A DNA stretch of 33,236 bases from Anaerolineales bacterium (GTDB lineage: Bacteria > Chloroflexota > Anaerolineae > Anaerolineales > Villigracilaceae). The stretch covers positions 1-33,236 of the forward strand of contig JAGVAO010000041.1 of NCBI GenBank assembly GCA_020060235.1, given 5' to 3'. This document shows, piece by piece, positions 13,749 to 21,634 of the stretch. How positions within the stretch are numbered: position 1 is the first letter of the stretch; each line of letters begins with the position of its first letter. The notes below the pieces were generated by a model. The model did not search any database. It was not told the origin of the DNA and was given only the letters and a program-made list of their open reading frames with translations. The translations under genes were made by a program, and so were the position numbers.

Positions 13749-14408
13749 ATGGATATCCAGATTCAAGTCAACGACCAGCCAGTCAAGGCTTACCTTGCCA
13801 TCCCCGCCAGCGGAAAAGGCCCCGGCGTGCTCGTCCTGCATGCCTGGTGGGGTTTGAATTCTTTTTTCAAGCAGCTCTGCGACCGCCTGGCCGAACAGGG
13901 GTTTGTCGCCCTGGCCCCCGACCTGTATCACGGCCCGACCGCCAGCAGCGTTGACGAGGCCCAGTCCCTGGTTGACAACGCCGATTGGGACAGGGTCGCA
14001 GTCACCGTCATGGCCGCCAAAGACTTCCTGCTGGCGCACCCGGCCCAAAGCGCGGAACGCCTGGGCGTGATGGGCTTTTCGATGGGCGCCTACTGGACGT
14101 TGGCCGCCGCGACCAGCGTCCCGGCGCAGTTCGCCGCCGCAGTCGTCTTTTACGGTGTCGGCGAGGGCGATTGGAGCAAGATGCAGGCCAAATTCCTGGG
14201 CCATTTCAGCGACGTGGACGAGTGGGAACCGCTCGAAAACATCGAAGCCATGCAAAAAGACATGCTTGCCTCCGGTGCGGATGCGACCTTCCACATGTAT
14301 CCCGGCCTGCCCCACTGGTTTTTTGAAACCGACCGCCCCGAATACGACCCCGCCGCCGCAGAACTGGCCTGGGCGCGGACGGTTGATTTTTTCAAGGAGA
14401 ATTTGTAG
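13749..14408 (+). CDS. Dienelactone hydrolase family alpha/beta hydrolase
   Basis: 219-aa single-domain hydrolase. LVLHAWWGLN (residues 28-37) is the oxyanion strand typical of dienelactone hydrolases, APDLY follows, and the nucleophile elbow is GFSMG with Ser111. Classical dienelactone hydrolases use Cys here (GxCxG), so this is a Ser variant and its substrate probably differs. The catalytic His is likely H189 in YPGLPHWF. The start at ATG 13749 follows AAAGGAG with good spacing; an upstream in-frame start at 13725 lacks one. The gene appears to have its own promoter and is soluble (no signal peptide). Natural substrate unknown. Confidence 0.88.
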   Translation: MDIQIQVNDQPVKAYLAIPASGKGPGVLVLHAWWGLNSFFKQLCDRLAEQGFVALAPDLYHGPTASSVDEAQSLVDNADWDRVAVTVMAAKDFLLAHPAQSAERLGVMGFSMGAYWTLAAATSVPAQFAAAVVFYGVGEGDWSKMQAKFLGHFSDVDEWEPLENIEAMQKDMLASGADATFHMYPGLPHWFFETDRPEYDPAAAELAWARTVDFFKENL

Positions 14409-14491
14409 TAAAAACGCTTTTTCGCCTGTTGGTTTGACCCGGTTAATACTTGTTAGTTCGCTCTTAGCACAATAATTAGTCTAAAAAAATC

Positions 14492-15472
14492 ATGAAATGT
14501 ATCTACTGTTTAAACGATAAACCGATTGACGCTTTCATTAAAGCGGAGCATGTAATGCCGCAGTCTTTTGGCTTGTTTCAAAATAATTTCACACTAAATG
14601 GTATAGTTTGCGATGACTGTAATCAGTATTTCGGAGATAATTTAGAGTTAGATTTGGGGCGCGACACATTTGAAGGCATTTCTCGATACGAGCATGGAAC
14701 ACGAAATCCAAAGGATTTCAAATCTTTGGGCCCAAGGAGCCGCATTCGGCTGAAAATAGCTGAAGGTGTACTTAAAGGCACTTTCTCTTATTTGGCATAT
14801 TCCCAAGAACTTAATTTGGTAACTCCAAGACCCCTACCGCAAGTTGGTTTTCTAAACAAAAAATCATTGGATTACTCCTACTTCTTGTTGGATGAAATTC
14901 CAGACAAGCCAGAATTAGAAAATATGGGATTGGATTGTGATAAAAATGTTCGGGCATTTGGCGATAGTTTTGAAGCAATAGAGAACGCACTCGCAAGTAA
15001 AGGAATATATCCGGATTTTCAAAAAGAGATTCCTCTGCCTGACAAAAAGTTAGAAAAATTATTGGTGGAGTTTGATGTGAATGTAGACAGTATTATTCGT
15101 CGTGCCATCGCCAAAATTGCATTCAATTATCTGGCTTATTGGCAAGGCGCTGACTTTGTTCTACAAGATGTATTCAATCCAGTACGCTGTTATATTCGAA
15201 ATGGTAAACAGACAAACACGCCCTTTGTGGTAGTTCGCAAAGAAGGCATATTGGCGGATGAGAAATATCAAGATTTTAGAAGGCTGATTCATATCGTTAC
15301 AGTAAATTGGGCGCAGAACGGTTTTTCGATTATTTCGCAAGTCTCACTTTTTAATTATTTGTCGTACACGGTCCAATTAGCAAAGAATTTTCCAAGTGAA
15401 AAACCTGATATCACAAAAGGTCATTTTTTTAACTTGGGCGACTATAAAATTTATGAACTGGTGGCGAGGTAA
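14492..15472 (+). CDS. HNH endonuclease-like protein (AT-rich, probably acquired)
   Basis: 326 aa. The N-terminal region reads CIYC (C3, C6), AEHVMPQSFG (E19, H20, P23), then LNGIVCDDCNQYFGD (C40, C43, N44). This is the layout of an HNH nuclease with two CxxC zinc pairs (beta-beta-alpha metal fold). The rest (70-326) has no domain I recognise. The gene is strikingly AT-rich, with codons such as AAA, TTT and TTA that the neighbours avoid, and it has no Shine-Dalgarno (AAAAAAATC before the ATG). This points to horizontal acquisition. It stands alone with no methylase or other defence gene beside it. A defence or mobile-element role is possible but unproven; HNH proteins of this size also occur as solitary genes in genomic islands. 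Confidence 0.75.
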   Translation: MKCIYCLNDKPIDAFIKAEHVMPQSFGLFQNNFTLNGIVCDDCNQYFGDNLELDLGRDTFEGISRYEHGTRNPKDFKSLGPRSRIRLKIAEGVLKGTFSYLAYSQELNLVTPRPLPQVGFLNKKSLDYSYFLLDEIPDKPELENMGLDCDKNVRAFGDSFEAIENALASKGIYPDFQKEIPLPDKKLEKLLVEFDVNVDSIIRRAIAKIAFNYLAYWQGADFVLQDVFNPVRCYIRNGKQTNTPFVVVRKEGILADEKYQDFRRLIHIVTVNWAQNGFSIISQVSLFNYLSYTVQLAKNFPSEKPDITKGHFFNLGDYKIYELVAR

Positions 15473-15527
15473 AACGCAAAATTTTACTCTTTGCTATCAT
15501 AAACAAGCCAACATCGTTCGCACCGGA

Positions 15528-15614
15528 CAAGGGCGGGATTTGCCCACACATGAAGGGATTCACCCCCGAAAACCGGCTCGCCTTTTGGTATTTTCCTGCC
15601 AAGTCTCGCCCTTG
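15528..15614. repeat. Palindromic element between HNH gene and cupin
   Basis: CAAGGGCGGGATT (15528-15540) and its inverted copy (15602-15614, 11 of 13 matching) bracket an 87-bp GC-rich segment. It lies in the 229-bp gap between the AT-rich HNH gene and the cupin, which otherwise shows no gene. Its composition matches the host rather than the HNH gene. Possible mini-transposon-like repeat or boundary. Confidence 0.4.
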
Positions 15615-15701
15615 TAGCTCAAACTGTGAGCCGCCCGAAACACCGCGTATCCATCCATATTTCGCAATACTGTTCTTTAGCGATAGGAAAGGCGACGGCT
15701 T

Positions 15702-16076
15702 ATGGCCCAACCAATTATTGCCCGAAACGATGGCATCAACGCCATTGCGGCTGCCGGAAACACATTCCAAATTCATGAGTGGACCGGCAGCGGCCCCGGA
15801 TATTTGCATGTGCATTATGCAGACGATGAAGCATGGCACATCCTCGAGGGGACGCTAACCTTTCGCTTTAGCGATGGGTTGTTTGAAGCGCCGGCTGGCA
15901 CAACGGTATTTGTCCCGGCCGGTGTGCCGCACGATTACTTTGAAGCCAGCGGCGCTGCGCGATACCTCATCATCCTGACGCCCCGCCTTCATCTACTCAT
16001 CCAAGAGCTGCAAAAGGCTCCGCTGGCAAGCCACGCTGCAATCATGCGTCAATTCGAGTCGGCAATCGTGGAATAG
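15702..16076 (+). CDS. Small cupin-domain protein
   Basis: 124-aa single-domain cupin. Motif 1 is seen as YLHVHYADDEAWHILEG (about residues 34-50), with two His and the Glu of the G(X)5HXH(X)3,4E(X)6G pattern in relaxed form (the second ligand His is spaced further). Motif 2 is PAGVPHDYF (about 72-80) with its His. Cupins of this size may bind metal and act as isomerases, dioxygenases or sensors; nothing in the sequence or context decides between these. A weak ribosome site (AGGAAAGG) precedes the ATG. The gene stands alone, followed by a 108-bp palindromic repeat. Confidence 0.8.
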   Translation: MAQPIIARNDGINAIAAAGNTFQIHEWTGSGPGYLHVHYADDEAWHILEGTLTFRFSDGLFEAPAGTTVFVPAGVPHDYFEASGAARYLIILTPRLHLLIQELQKAPLASHAAIMRQFESAIVE

Positions 16077-16083
16077 GCCGCAG

Positions 16084-16191
16084 TTGTCATTTCGAGCTGC
16101 GTAGCAGCGACAGCGTACCCGTAGGATAGAAATCTTGCCCATGTATAGGAGATTTCTCAGTCGCCCCAAAGCGGCTCCTTCGAAATGACAA
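16084..16191. repeat. CATTTCGA-type palindromic element, copy 1
   Basis: A 108-bp element bounded by perfect 12-bp inverted ends, TTGTCATTTCGA and TCGAAATGACAA. It includes the internal AGAAATCTT and GATTTCTCAGTCGC blocks shared with the copies at 20742 and 25016. It lies between the convergent cupin and gyrA genes, where it may also end transcription. Size and ends resemble a non-autonomous mini-transposon. Confidence 0.82.
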
Positions 16192-16209
16192 TCGATAAAT
16201 GAATAGTCA

Positions 16210-19065
16210 CTACTTTTTAGATGTCGTTTTCCCCGCCGGTTTTTTGGCTGCCGGGGTTTTCGCGGCTGGCGTTTTTGGCGCGGGAGTCTTTTTGGCCGGG
16301 GTTTTCGGGGCCGGGGTCTTGCCAGCGGGCGTTTTTGGGGCCGGAGTCTTGGGCGCGGGCTTGCCCCGTGCCGGTGTGCTGGCGGCGGTTTTCTTGGCCG
16401 CGGCAGGCGTTTTGCTGCTCGTGGACGTTTTCGCCGCCGGTTTGCCCGTCGCAGCGGATGCTTTTTTCGGTGTGGTTGTCTTTGCCGCCGGTTTTTTGGC
16501 CGGGGCGGCTTTGGCGGTTGGTTTCTTTGCCACAGTCTTTTTCTCCTTGACCGGGGCCAGCAGGCTCAACTGGCGCGGCTGGCCGTCGTCGGGCGCGTTG
16601 TCGCTGGTCAGGGCTTCGCTCTTCGCGCCGGTGAAGCGTCCGACCCACCAGGCCGATGTCAGGCCGAGGACAGAGTCGCCGGGCTTGACCTCGACCACCA
16701 CATCGCCGCGCGTGGCGGCGCGCTTTTTCAGCCCGGCCTCGTCGAGGCGCGAGGATTTGGCCGCCGCCTTGAGCAGGTGGATGGTGACCATGCTGTTGGG
16801 CTTGCCGGTGGCAATGCCAGCCAGTTTGACGCCCAGCGGCAAATCCCAGGCGATGACGCCGCGTCCGTAGCGTCCCTGCGATGGGAAGTCTTTGATGGCA
16901 ACCCGTTTGGCGCGGCCATCCGAACCAAGCAGGAAGACCTCCGCCGCGTCTGTTTTGCCGTTGATAACTTCCGCGCCGACCACTTCGTCGCCAACCCCCA
17001 ACTTAATCGCATTGACGCCCGCCGCAATCAGGCCCATCGGGCGGACTTCGTCTTCGTCGAAGCGGATGGCCATGCCCAGGGCGGTCGCCAGCAGGATTTC
17101 GCGCTTGCCGTCGGTCAGGGCGACCCAGCCAAGGGCGTCGCCGTCGTTGACCTTGCACAGCCAGAAGGTCTGCGAGGAGGGGCCGGGCAGTTCGCCGACC
17201 GCCGATTTTTTGACCATGCCGCCGCGCGTGGTGGTAAAAACGCAGGTTTCTTCGGGCAGCGCCGATTTTTGGGCAGGCAGGGCAAAGGCGTAGACCGGTT
17301 TCTCGTCGGCTTTGAGCGGGCAAACCTTGTTAAACGGCGTGGGGCTTTCGGGCAGGGTGTGAACAGCCAGGGCGGCGGATTTGCCGTTCGCAGCCGCGAG
17401 GTAAAGCGTATCGTGGGTCGAGCTCCGCACGAGGAAGGCCGGGGCGTCGACTCCGCTCAGGCGCGGGGATTTGTCCTCGGATGTGCGCGAAAGCATCCCG
17501 TTTTTGTCCATCCAGACCCAGACGTTTTCCTGGGGAAGCAGGTCGCTGGAGGTCAGCAGGGCTTTCATTTCCTTGCCGCCTGCCAGGCTGACGATTTGGG
17601 TGCGGCGCTTGTCGGCGTAGGCGGCCTTGATTTTGAGCATTTCTTCGGCGGCCAGGGCGCGCATTTTGGCGGGTGATTTGAGCAGGCTTTCGAGTTCCTT
17701 GATGAGCGCCAACACTTCTTTGTATTCGGTTTCGATTTTCTTGCGTTCGAGCGCGGCCAGGCGGCGCAGTTGCATTTCGAGAATGGCGTTGGCCTGCAAT
17801 TCGCTCAGTTTGTAACGCTTCATCAGGCGTTCGCGGGCGGTTTCGACATCCGGCGATTTTTTTATCAGGTCGATGATTTCATCGAGATTTTTCAGCGCGA
17901 CGAGGTAGCCTTCGAGGATGTGGGCGCGGGCTTTGGCTTTTTCGAGGTCGTACTCGGCCCGCCGCCTGATGACCGTTAAACGGTGTTCGATATACACCCG
18001 CAGGGCCTGTTTGAGCGACAACATGCGCGGTTCACCGTCTACCAGGGCCAGCAGGATGATGCTGAAGGTCGACTGCATGGGGGTGCGCTTGTACAGGTCG
18101 CGCAGGATGGCCTCGGGGTCGGCGTTCTTGGTCAGTTCGATGACGATGCGCATGCCCTGGCGGTCCGATTCGTCGCGCAGGTCGGAAATGCCTTCGAGTT
18201 GGCCGTCGCGGGCCAGTTCGGCGATGCGCTCGATGAGGCTCGATTTGTTGGTCTGGTAAGGCAGTTCGGTGACGATGATGCGGCTCTTGCCGCGTTCCAT
18301 TTCCTCGAGGTGGGCGCGGGCCTGCACGGTGACTTTGCCGCGCCCCGTTCCATAGGCCGTTTCGATGCCCTGGTCGCCGTGCGATTCGATGATGACACCG
18401 CCGGTGGGAAAGTCTGGCCCTTTGACGAAACGCATCAATTGCGAGACATCGATATCGTCCAGTTTTTCCCAGTGTTGCAGCATGTAGACCAGCGCGTCGC
18501 TGACCTCGCCCAGGTTGTGGGGTGGGATGCTGGTGGCCATGCCGACGGCAATGCCGGTTGCGCCGTTGACCAGCAGGTTGGGGATGGCCGCCGGGAGCAC
18601 GGTTGGTTCGGTCAGGGTGTCGTCAAAGTTGGCGGCGAAATCGACCGTGTTTTTGTTGATGTCGAGCAGGATGTCGAGCGCGGCGTGCGAGAGCCGGGCT
18701 TCGGTATAACGCATGGCCGCGGGCGGGTCGCCGTCAATCGAGCCAAAGTTGCCCTGACCATCGACCAGCAGGGTGCGCATCGAGAAGTCCTGCGCCAGGC
18801 GCGCCATGGCGTCGTAAACGGCCGAGTCGCCGTGCGGATGGTATTTACCCAGCACTTCGCCGACGATACGGGCCGATTTTTTGTAGCTGCTGTCGGCGCG
18901 CAGGCCCATGTCGTACATGGCGTACAGGATGCGGCGCTGGACGGGTTTCAGCCCGTCGCGGGCGTCCGGCAGGGCGCGTGAGACGATGACGCTCATGGCG
19001 TAATCGAGGTACGACTGCTGCATTTCGTGGTCGATGTCTATTTTACGAACAAGGCCGAGTTCCAT
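16210..19065 (-). CDS. gyrA: DNA gyrase subunit A with H1-like basic tail
   Basis: 951-aa type IIA topoisomerase A subunit, which cuts and rejoins DNA. The winged-helix/tower part starts [12 protein letters not shown], with the catalytic Tyr120 in AAMRYTE. The quinolone-pocket residues S81 and D85 ([11 protein letters not shown]) are of the sensitive type. The C-terminal beta-pinwheel occupies about residues 500-835; a degenerate GyrA-box-like SQGRYGRGV is present rather than the canonical QRRGGKG, so topoisomerase IV (ParC) is a possible alternative. Residues 839-951 are a low-complexity tail of Lys, Ala, Pro and Thr, with many [13 protein letters not shown] units, like histone H1 or HU tails. 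AAGGATTA precedes the ATG. No gyrB is adjacent, and the gene is monocistronic. Confidence 0.93.
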   Translation of the reverse strand: MELGLVRKIDIDHEMQQSYLDYAMSVIVSRALPDARDGLKPVQRRILYAMYDMGLRADSSYKKSARIVGEVLGKYHPHGDSAVYDAMARLAQDFSMRTLLVDGQGNFGSIDGDPPAAMRYTEARLSHAALDILLDINKNTVDFAANFDDTLTEPTVLPAAIPNLLVNGATGIAVGMATSIPPHNLGEVSDALVYMLQHWEKLDDIDVSQLMRFVKGPDFPTGGVIIESHGDQGIETAYGTGRGKVTVQARAHLEEMERGKSRIIVTELPYQTNKSSLIERIAELARDGQLEGISDLRDESDRQGMRIVIELTKNADPEAILRDLYKRTPMQSTFSIILLALVDGEPRMLSLKQALRVYIEHRLTVIRRRAEYDLEKAKARAHILEGYLVALKNLDEIIDLIKKSPDVETARERLMKRYKLSELQANAILEMQLRRLAALERKKIETEYKEVLALIKELESLLKSPAKMRALAAEEMLKIKAAYADKRRTQIVSLAGGKEMKALLTSSDLLPQENVWVWMDKNGMLSRTSEDKSPRLSGVDAPAFLVRSSTHDTLYLAAANGKSAALAVHTLPESPTPFNKVCPLKADEKPVYAFALPAQKSALPEETCVFTTTRGGMVKKSAVGELPGPSSQTFWLCKVNDGDALGWVALTDGKREILLATALGMAIRFDEDEVRPMGLIAAGVNAIKLGVGDEVVGAEVINGKTDAAEVFLLGSDGRAKRVAIKDFPSQGRYGRGVIAWDLPLGVKLAGIATGKPNSMVTIHLLKAAAKSSRLDEAGLKKRAATRGDVVVEVKPGDSVLGLTSAWWVGRFTGAKSEALTSDNAPDDGQPRQLSLLAPVKEKKTVAKKPTAKAAPAKKPAAKTTTPKKASAATGKPAAKTSTSSKTPAAAKKTAASTPARGKPAPKTPAPKTPAGKTPAPKTPAKKTPAPKTPAAKTPAAKKPAGKTTSKK

Positions 19066-19083
19066 AAAAAATAATCCTTGTGG

Positions 19084-19199
19084 CTCTGCGGAATGGTTTT
19101 TCGTGCGTTACACAGAGAGCGCAGAGATGGCACGGAGTGTCACAGAGTTTTTCGATTTTCTCTGTGAAATCTCTGTGAGGCTCTGTGGAATGGTTTTGG
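19084..19199. repeat. CTCTGTG repeat region upstream of gyrA
   Basis: The 292-bp gap between gyrA and the CPBP gene holds CTCTGTG/CACAGAG motifs in both orientations (19110-19185). It also has a direct repeat CTCTGCGGAATGGTTTT (19084-19100) and CTCTGTGGAATGGTTTT (19181-19197). No gene is seen. It may hold the gyrA promoter, but no clear -10/-35 pair stands out. Confidence 0.6.
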
Positions 19200-19345
19200 T
19201 TTCACAGTAAATGCAGATTTTATCTCTGCGCAATTTGTGGATGATTCCTGTTCCGAGAATAAAATACGAAATCTGCAAATTTGTTCTATCGCGCCTATCT
19301 TATGTTGAAAGACTCAAAGCGTCAAGTGCGAGGCGCGAAAAGCCG

Positions 19346-19351
19346 TATACT
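19346..19351 (+). promoter_or_regulatory. -10 element for a leaderless CPBP gene
   Basis: TATACT lies six bases before the ATG at 19358, so transcription would begin at or beside the start codon. No Shine-Dalgarno is present. This matches the arrangement at 11113 and 32052. Confidence 0.5.
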
Positions 19352-19357
19352 ATACAC

Positions 19358-19993
19358 ATGCGCACAACCCTTAACAATACCCTGCTGTTTACCGCAATTT
19401 TCTTTGCCCTGACCGCGCTCGGACATTCCAACCAGGCTTATATTTCCATCATGGCCCTGATGGGGCTGGGCTTCCCCCTGTTTTTTGCCTGGCAAACGGG
19501 TTCGTGGGCCGAGATGGGGTTTACGCGCCACAACGCCATTCCCGCCCTGGGCTGGGGACTGGCCGCCGGGCTGCTCAGCGCGCTGGCGGGGCTGTGGGCC
19601 GTGAACCGCTGGACTTTGACCGACAACTGGGGCATGGAATTGCTCGTTGGCCTGCCCATCTGGGCGCTGCTGGCGGTGCCCTTTCAGGAATTTTTCTTCC
19701 GCGCCTACCTGCAAACCCGGCTCGCGCTCCTGCTCGGAAAAACAACCGGCCTGCTCCTCACGGTGATTATTTTCACGCTCTGGCATTCCCTGCTGCCCAT
19801 CTTCGGGCCGGGCAGCGGCTCGACCTTCCCGATGAACACCTGGCAAGGCCTGGCCGGGACGCTCCTCGCCGCCATTGCCTATAGCGCTATTTTCCAGCGC
19901 ACCGGCAGTATCCTGGCCCCCTGGTTGGCGCATACCATCGCCGGGATAGTCTTCATCCTGGTCGGGGCGGCCAGCATGATTCCGCCCAACTAA
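19358..19993 (+). CDS. CPBP-family intramembrane protein (variant active site)
   Basis: 211 aa with about seven hydrophobic segments, of the CPBP (CAAX protease and bacteriocin-processing) family. Motif 1 reads PFQEFFFRAYLQ: the usual EExxxR is Q110-E111-x3-R115, so the first catalytic-type Glu is Gln. Motif 2 FxxxH is F139-TLW-H143, and a later His (H192 in APWLAHTIAG) fits motif 3. The change may reduce or abolish protease activity, or E111 may suffice. The start is set at ATG 19358 because a -10 box lies just upstream; the frame is open to 19211 but the extra sequence does not look membrane-bound. It converges with the next gene, overlapping by 4 bp. Role unknown. Confidence 0.8.
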   Translation: MRTTLNNTLLFTAIFFALTALGHSNQAYISIMALMGLGFPLFFAWQTGSWAEMGFTRHNAIPALGWGLAAGLLSALAGLWAVNRWTLTDNWGMELLVGLPIWALLAVPFQEFFFRAYLQTRLALLLGKTTGLLLTVIIFTLWHSLLPIFGPGSGSTFPMNTWQGLAGTLLAAIAYSAIFQRTGSILAPWLAHTIAGIVFILVGAASMIPPN

Positions 19994-20598
19994 CGCGCCA
20001 TCAGCCCTTCCAGCCTGGCTTTGACCCCCGGCCACTCGCTGTCGATGATGCTGTAATAAACCGAATCACGCCTGCGCCCATCCGCGAGCAGCATGTGGTT
20101 GCGCAAAACGCCCTCGCGCTGCGCCCCAATCCGCTCGATGCCGCGCAGCGAACGCTCGTTCAGCGCATCGGCCTTGAACTGTACGCGGATGCAGCCCAGC
20201 GTCTCGAAGGCGTGACAGAGCAGCAGGTACTTCGTCTCTGTATTGACCCCGGTGCGCTGGAACGCCGTCCCGTACCACGTTCCGCCGATTTCCAGGCCGC
20301 GATGCGCCGGGCGGATGTCGAGATAGCGCGTCGCCCCGGCCACGCGTCCGCTCGGTTTGTGGATGACGGCAAAGGGCAGGTCGGCGCCTCCGCTCTGGCG
20401 GTGCAGGATGTCCCGCACCCAGGCCTCCATCGCCCCCGGCAGGCTAAGATTACCGTAGAGCATATACTGCCAAAGGGCGGAATCGCTCCCAGCCTCGGCC
20501 AGCCCCTCGCTATGGACGAGTCCCAGCGGCTCGAGACGCACCAGGCGTCCATCCAGCGTCACCGGGGAAATTTGAAATTCGGTTTCGTTGTTTTGCAT
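19990..20598 (-). CDS. GNAT N-acetyltransferase, RimJ/RimL type
   Basis: 202-aa acyl-CoA-dependent acetyltransferase. It shows GRLVRLEPLGLVHSEGL at the start and FAVIHKPSGRVAGATRYLDI (strand beta4). GLEIGGTWYGTAFQRTGVNTETKYLLLCHAFE is the pyrophosphate-binding helix region of RimJ/L relatives, and GCIRVQFKADALNERSLRGIERIGAQREGVLRNHM the motif B region. The substrate may be a protein N-terminus, an antibiotic or a small amine; sequence alone does not say. Its stop overlaps the CPBP stop on the other strand by 3-4 bp, with no terminator between, so the messages overlap. No strong ribosome site is visible before the ATG. Confidence 0.87.
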   Translation of the reverse strand: MQNNETEFQISPVTLDGRLVRLEPLGLVHSEGLAEAGSDSALWQYMLYGNLSLPGAMEAWVRDILHRQSGGADLPFAVIHKPSGRVAGATRYLDIRPAHRGLEIGGTWYGTAFQRTGVNTETKYLLLCHAFETLGCIRVQFKADALNERSLRGIERIGAQREGVLRNHMLLADGRRRDSVYYSIIDSEWPGVKARLEGLMAR

Positions 20599-20681
20599 CT
20601 CGCACCGCCAATCGAATCAGGTTAATGAGGACATTTGCAAAATTGTATCCGCAATCGGCCACTCTGGCGTACAATAAACCC

Positions 20682-20735
20682 ATGCAATCAAACTTGTTTA
20701 ACCACCCCACCCTCGACGTTTTTCTGGTGGTATAG
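20682..20735 (+). pseudogene. 17-codon leaderless-type ORF cut off before a palindromic element
   Basis: A TACAAT box ends 7 nt before an ATG that opens MQSNLFNHPTLDVFLVV and then stops at 20733-20735. The CATTTCGA element begins 7 bp later. The promoter spacing matches other leaderless genes in the window. It may be the start of a gene truncated by the repeat, or a small ORF in its own right. No family can be named. Confidence 0.3.
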
Positions 20736-20741
20736 GATTAT

Positions 20742-20825
20742 GTCATTTCGAAGGAGCCGCTTTGCGGCGACTGAGAAATCTTTTCTACTGTGTTAAGATT
20801 TCTCGCCAAAGAGCGGCTCGAAATC
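20742..20825. repeat. CATTTCGA-type palindromic element, copy 2
   Basis: Opens with GTCATTTCGAAGGAGCCGC and closes with GAGCGGCTCGAAATCAC. An inner perfect hairpin pairs GAGAAATCTT (20773-20782) with AAGATTTCTC (20795-20804). It occupies most of the 244-bp gap before the rRNA methylase gene, whose ATG lies 17 bp beyond it. Confidence 0.8.
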
Positions 20826-20842
20826 ACAAACCAAATAAAAAC

Positions 20843-21610
20843 ATGATTACTTCCTCCCAAAACCCCAAACTCAAACTTGTCCGCGCCCTGGCGGGCCGCC
20901 CCAAGGAACGCCGCGAGGCGGGCGCATTCCTGGCCGAAGGCGCGCGCCTGGTCGAGGAAGCCCTGGCTGCGGGCTGGCCCATCCGCTTTGCGCTCTACGC
21001 CCAGGGACTTTCCGACCGTTCGGCGCAAACAGTGGAAGCCCTGGCCCGCGCCGGGGTCGAAGTGGAGTCGGTCGAATCTGCCCTGTTCCACTCGGTCAGC
21101 GAGACCGAACACAGCCAGGGCGTGCTGGCCGTGCTGGAACTCTCCAGCGTCCCCGCGCCTCCCAGGCCGACTTTTACCCTGCTCCTCGACCAAATCCGCG
21201 ACCCCGGCAACCTGGGCACGCTCCTGCGCAGCGCCCAGGCAGCGGGAGTCGAGTCGGCCCTCATCCCGCCGGAGACGACCGACCCGTTTGCGCCCAAGGT
21301 GGTGCGGGCCGGCATGGGGGCGCACTTCCGCCTGCCCATCGAACGCCTGGGCTGGGATGAAATCCGCGCCCGGTTGGGGAAAACTCCTGTATACTTGGCT
21401 GAGACCGAGGACGCTGCCTCGTGCTGGGACGTGGACTTCAAACCGTCCCTGGCGCTCATCGTCGGCAGCGAGGCCGAAGGGGCCAGCCCCGAAGCCCGCC
21501 AGCTTGCCAGCCAGAATGTGATTGTCCCCATGCCCGGCGGGATGGAATCGTTGAATGCGGCAGTCGCCGGGTCGGTGCTGATGTTCGAGGTCGTGCGGCA
21601 GCGAAGTTAA
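20843..21610 (+). CDS. TrmH/SpoU family RNA 2'-O-ribose methyltransferase
   Basis: 255-aa knotted (SPOUT) methyltransferase that moves methyl from SAM to a ribose 2'-OH of 23S rRNA or tRNA. An N-terminal substrate-binding domain (about residues 5-98, with AFLAEGARLVEEAL) precedes the catalytic knot. Motif 1 is DQIRDPGNLGTLLRSA (residues 116-131). Motif 2 is LIVGSEAEGAS and motif 3 PMPGGMESLNAAVAGSVLMFE. The exact target base cannot be told. The ATG at 20843 is chosen since the frame upstream lies inside the palindromic element; there is no strong ribosome site (AAATAAAAAC). The DUF711 gene follows after 24 bp and is probably co-transcribed. Confidence 0.92.
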   Translation: MITSSQNPKLKLVRALAGRPKERREAGAFLAEGARLVEEALAAGWPIRFALYAQGLSDRSAQTVEALARAGVEVESVESALFHSVSETEHSQGVLAVLELSSVPAPPRPTFTLLLDQIRDPGNLGTLLRSAQAAGVESALIPPETTDPFAPKVVRAGMGAHFRLPIERLGWDEIRARLGKTPVYLAETEDAASCWDVDFKPSLALIVGSEAEGASPEARQLASQNVIVPMPGGMESLNAAVAGSVLMFEVVRQRS

Positions 21611-21634
21611 TTTTTGTTACCCCGGAGCACTCTT

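Noticed and set aside
14492-15472. HNH gene as an intron or intein homing endonuclease
   Set aside because: It is a free-standing gene between two intact genes; there is no split host gene, intron core or intein splice motif.
15473-15701. A further gene between the HNH gene and the cupin
   Set aside because: Frames here are short, lack a ribosome site and overlap the HNH 3' end or the palindrome; no family resemblance.
16777-18981. Long open frames opposite gyrA (about 300 codons each)
   Set aside because: They are antisense to a conserved gene, have alanine/arginine/glycine-rich shadow composition, no ribosome sites and no recognisable domain; typical of GC-rich coding sequence read backwards.
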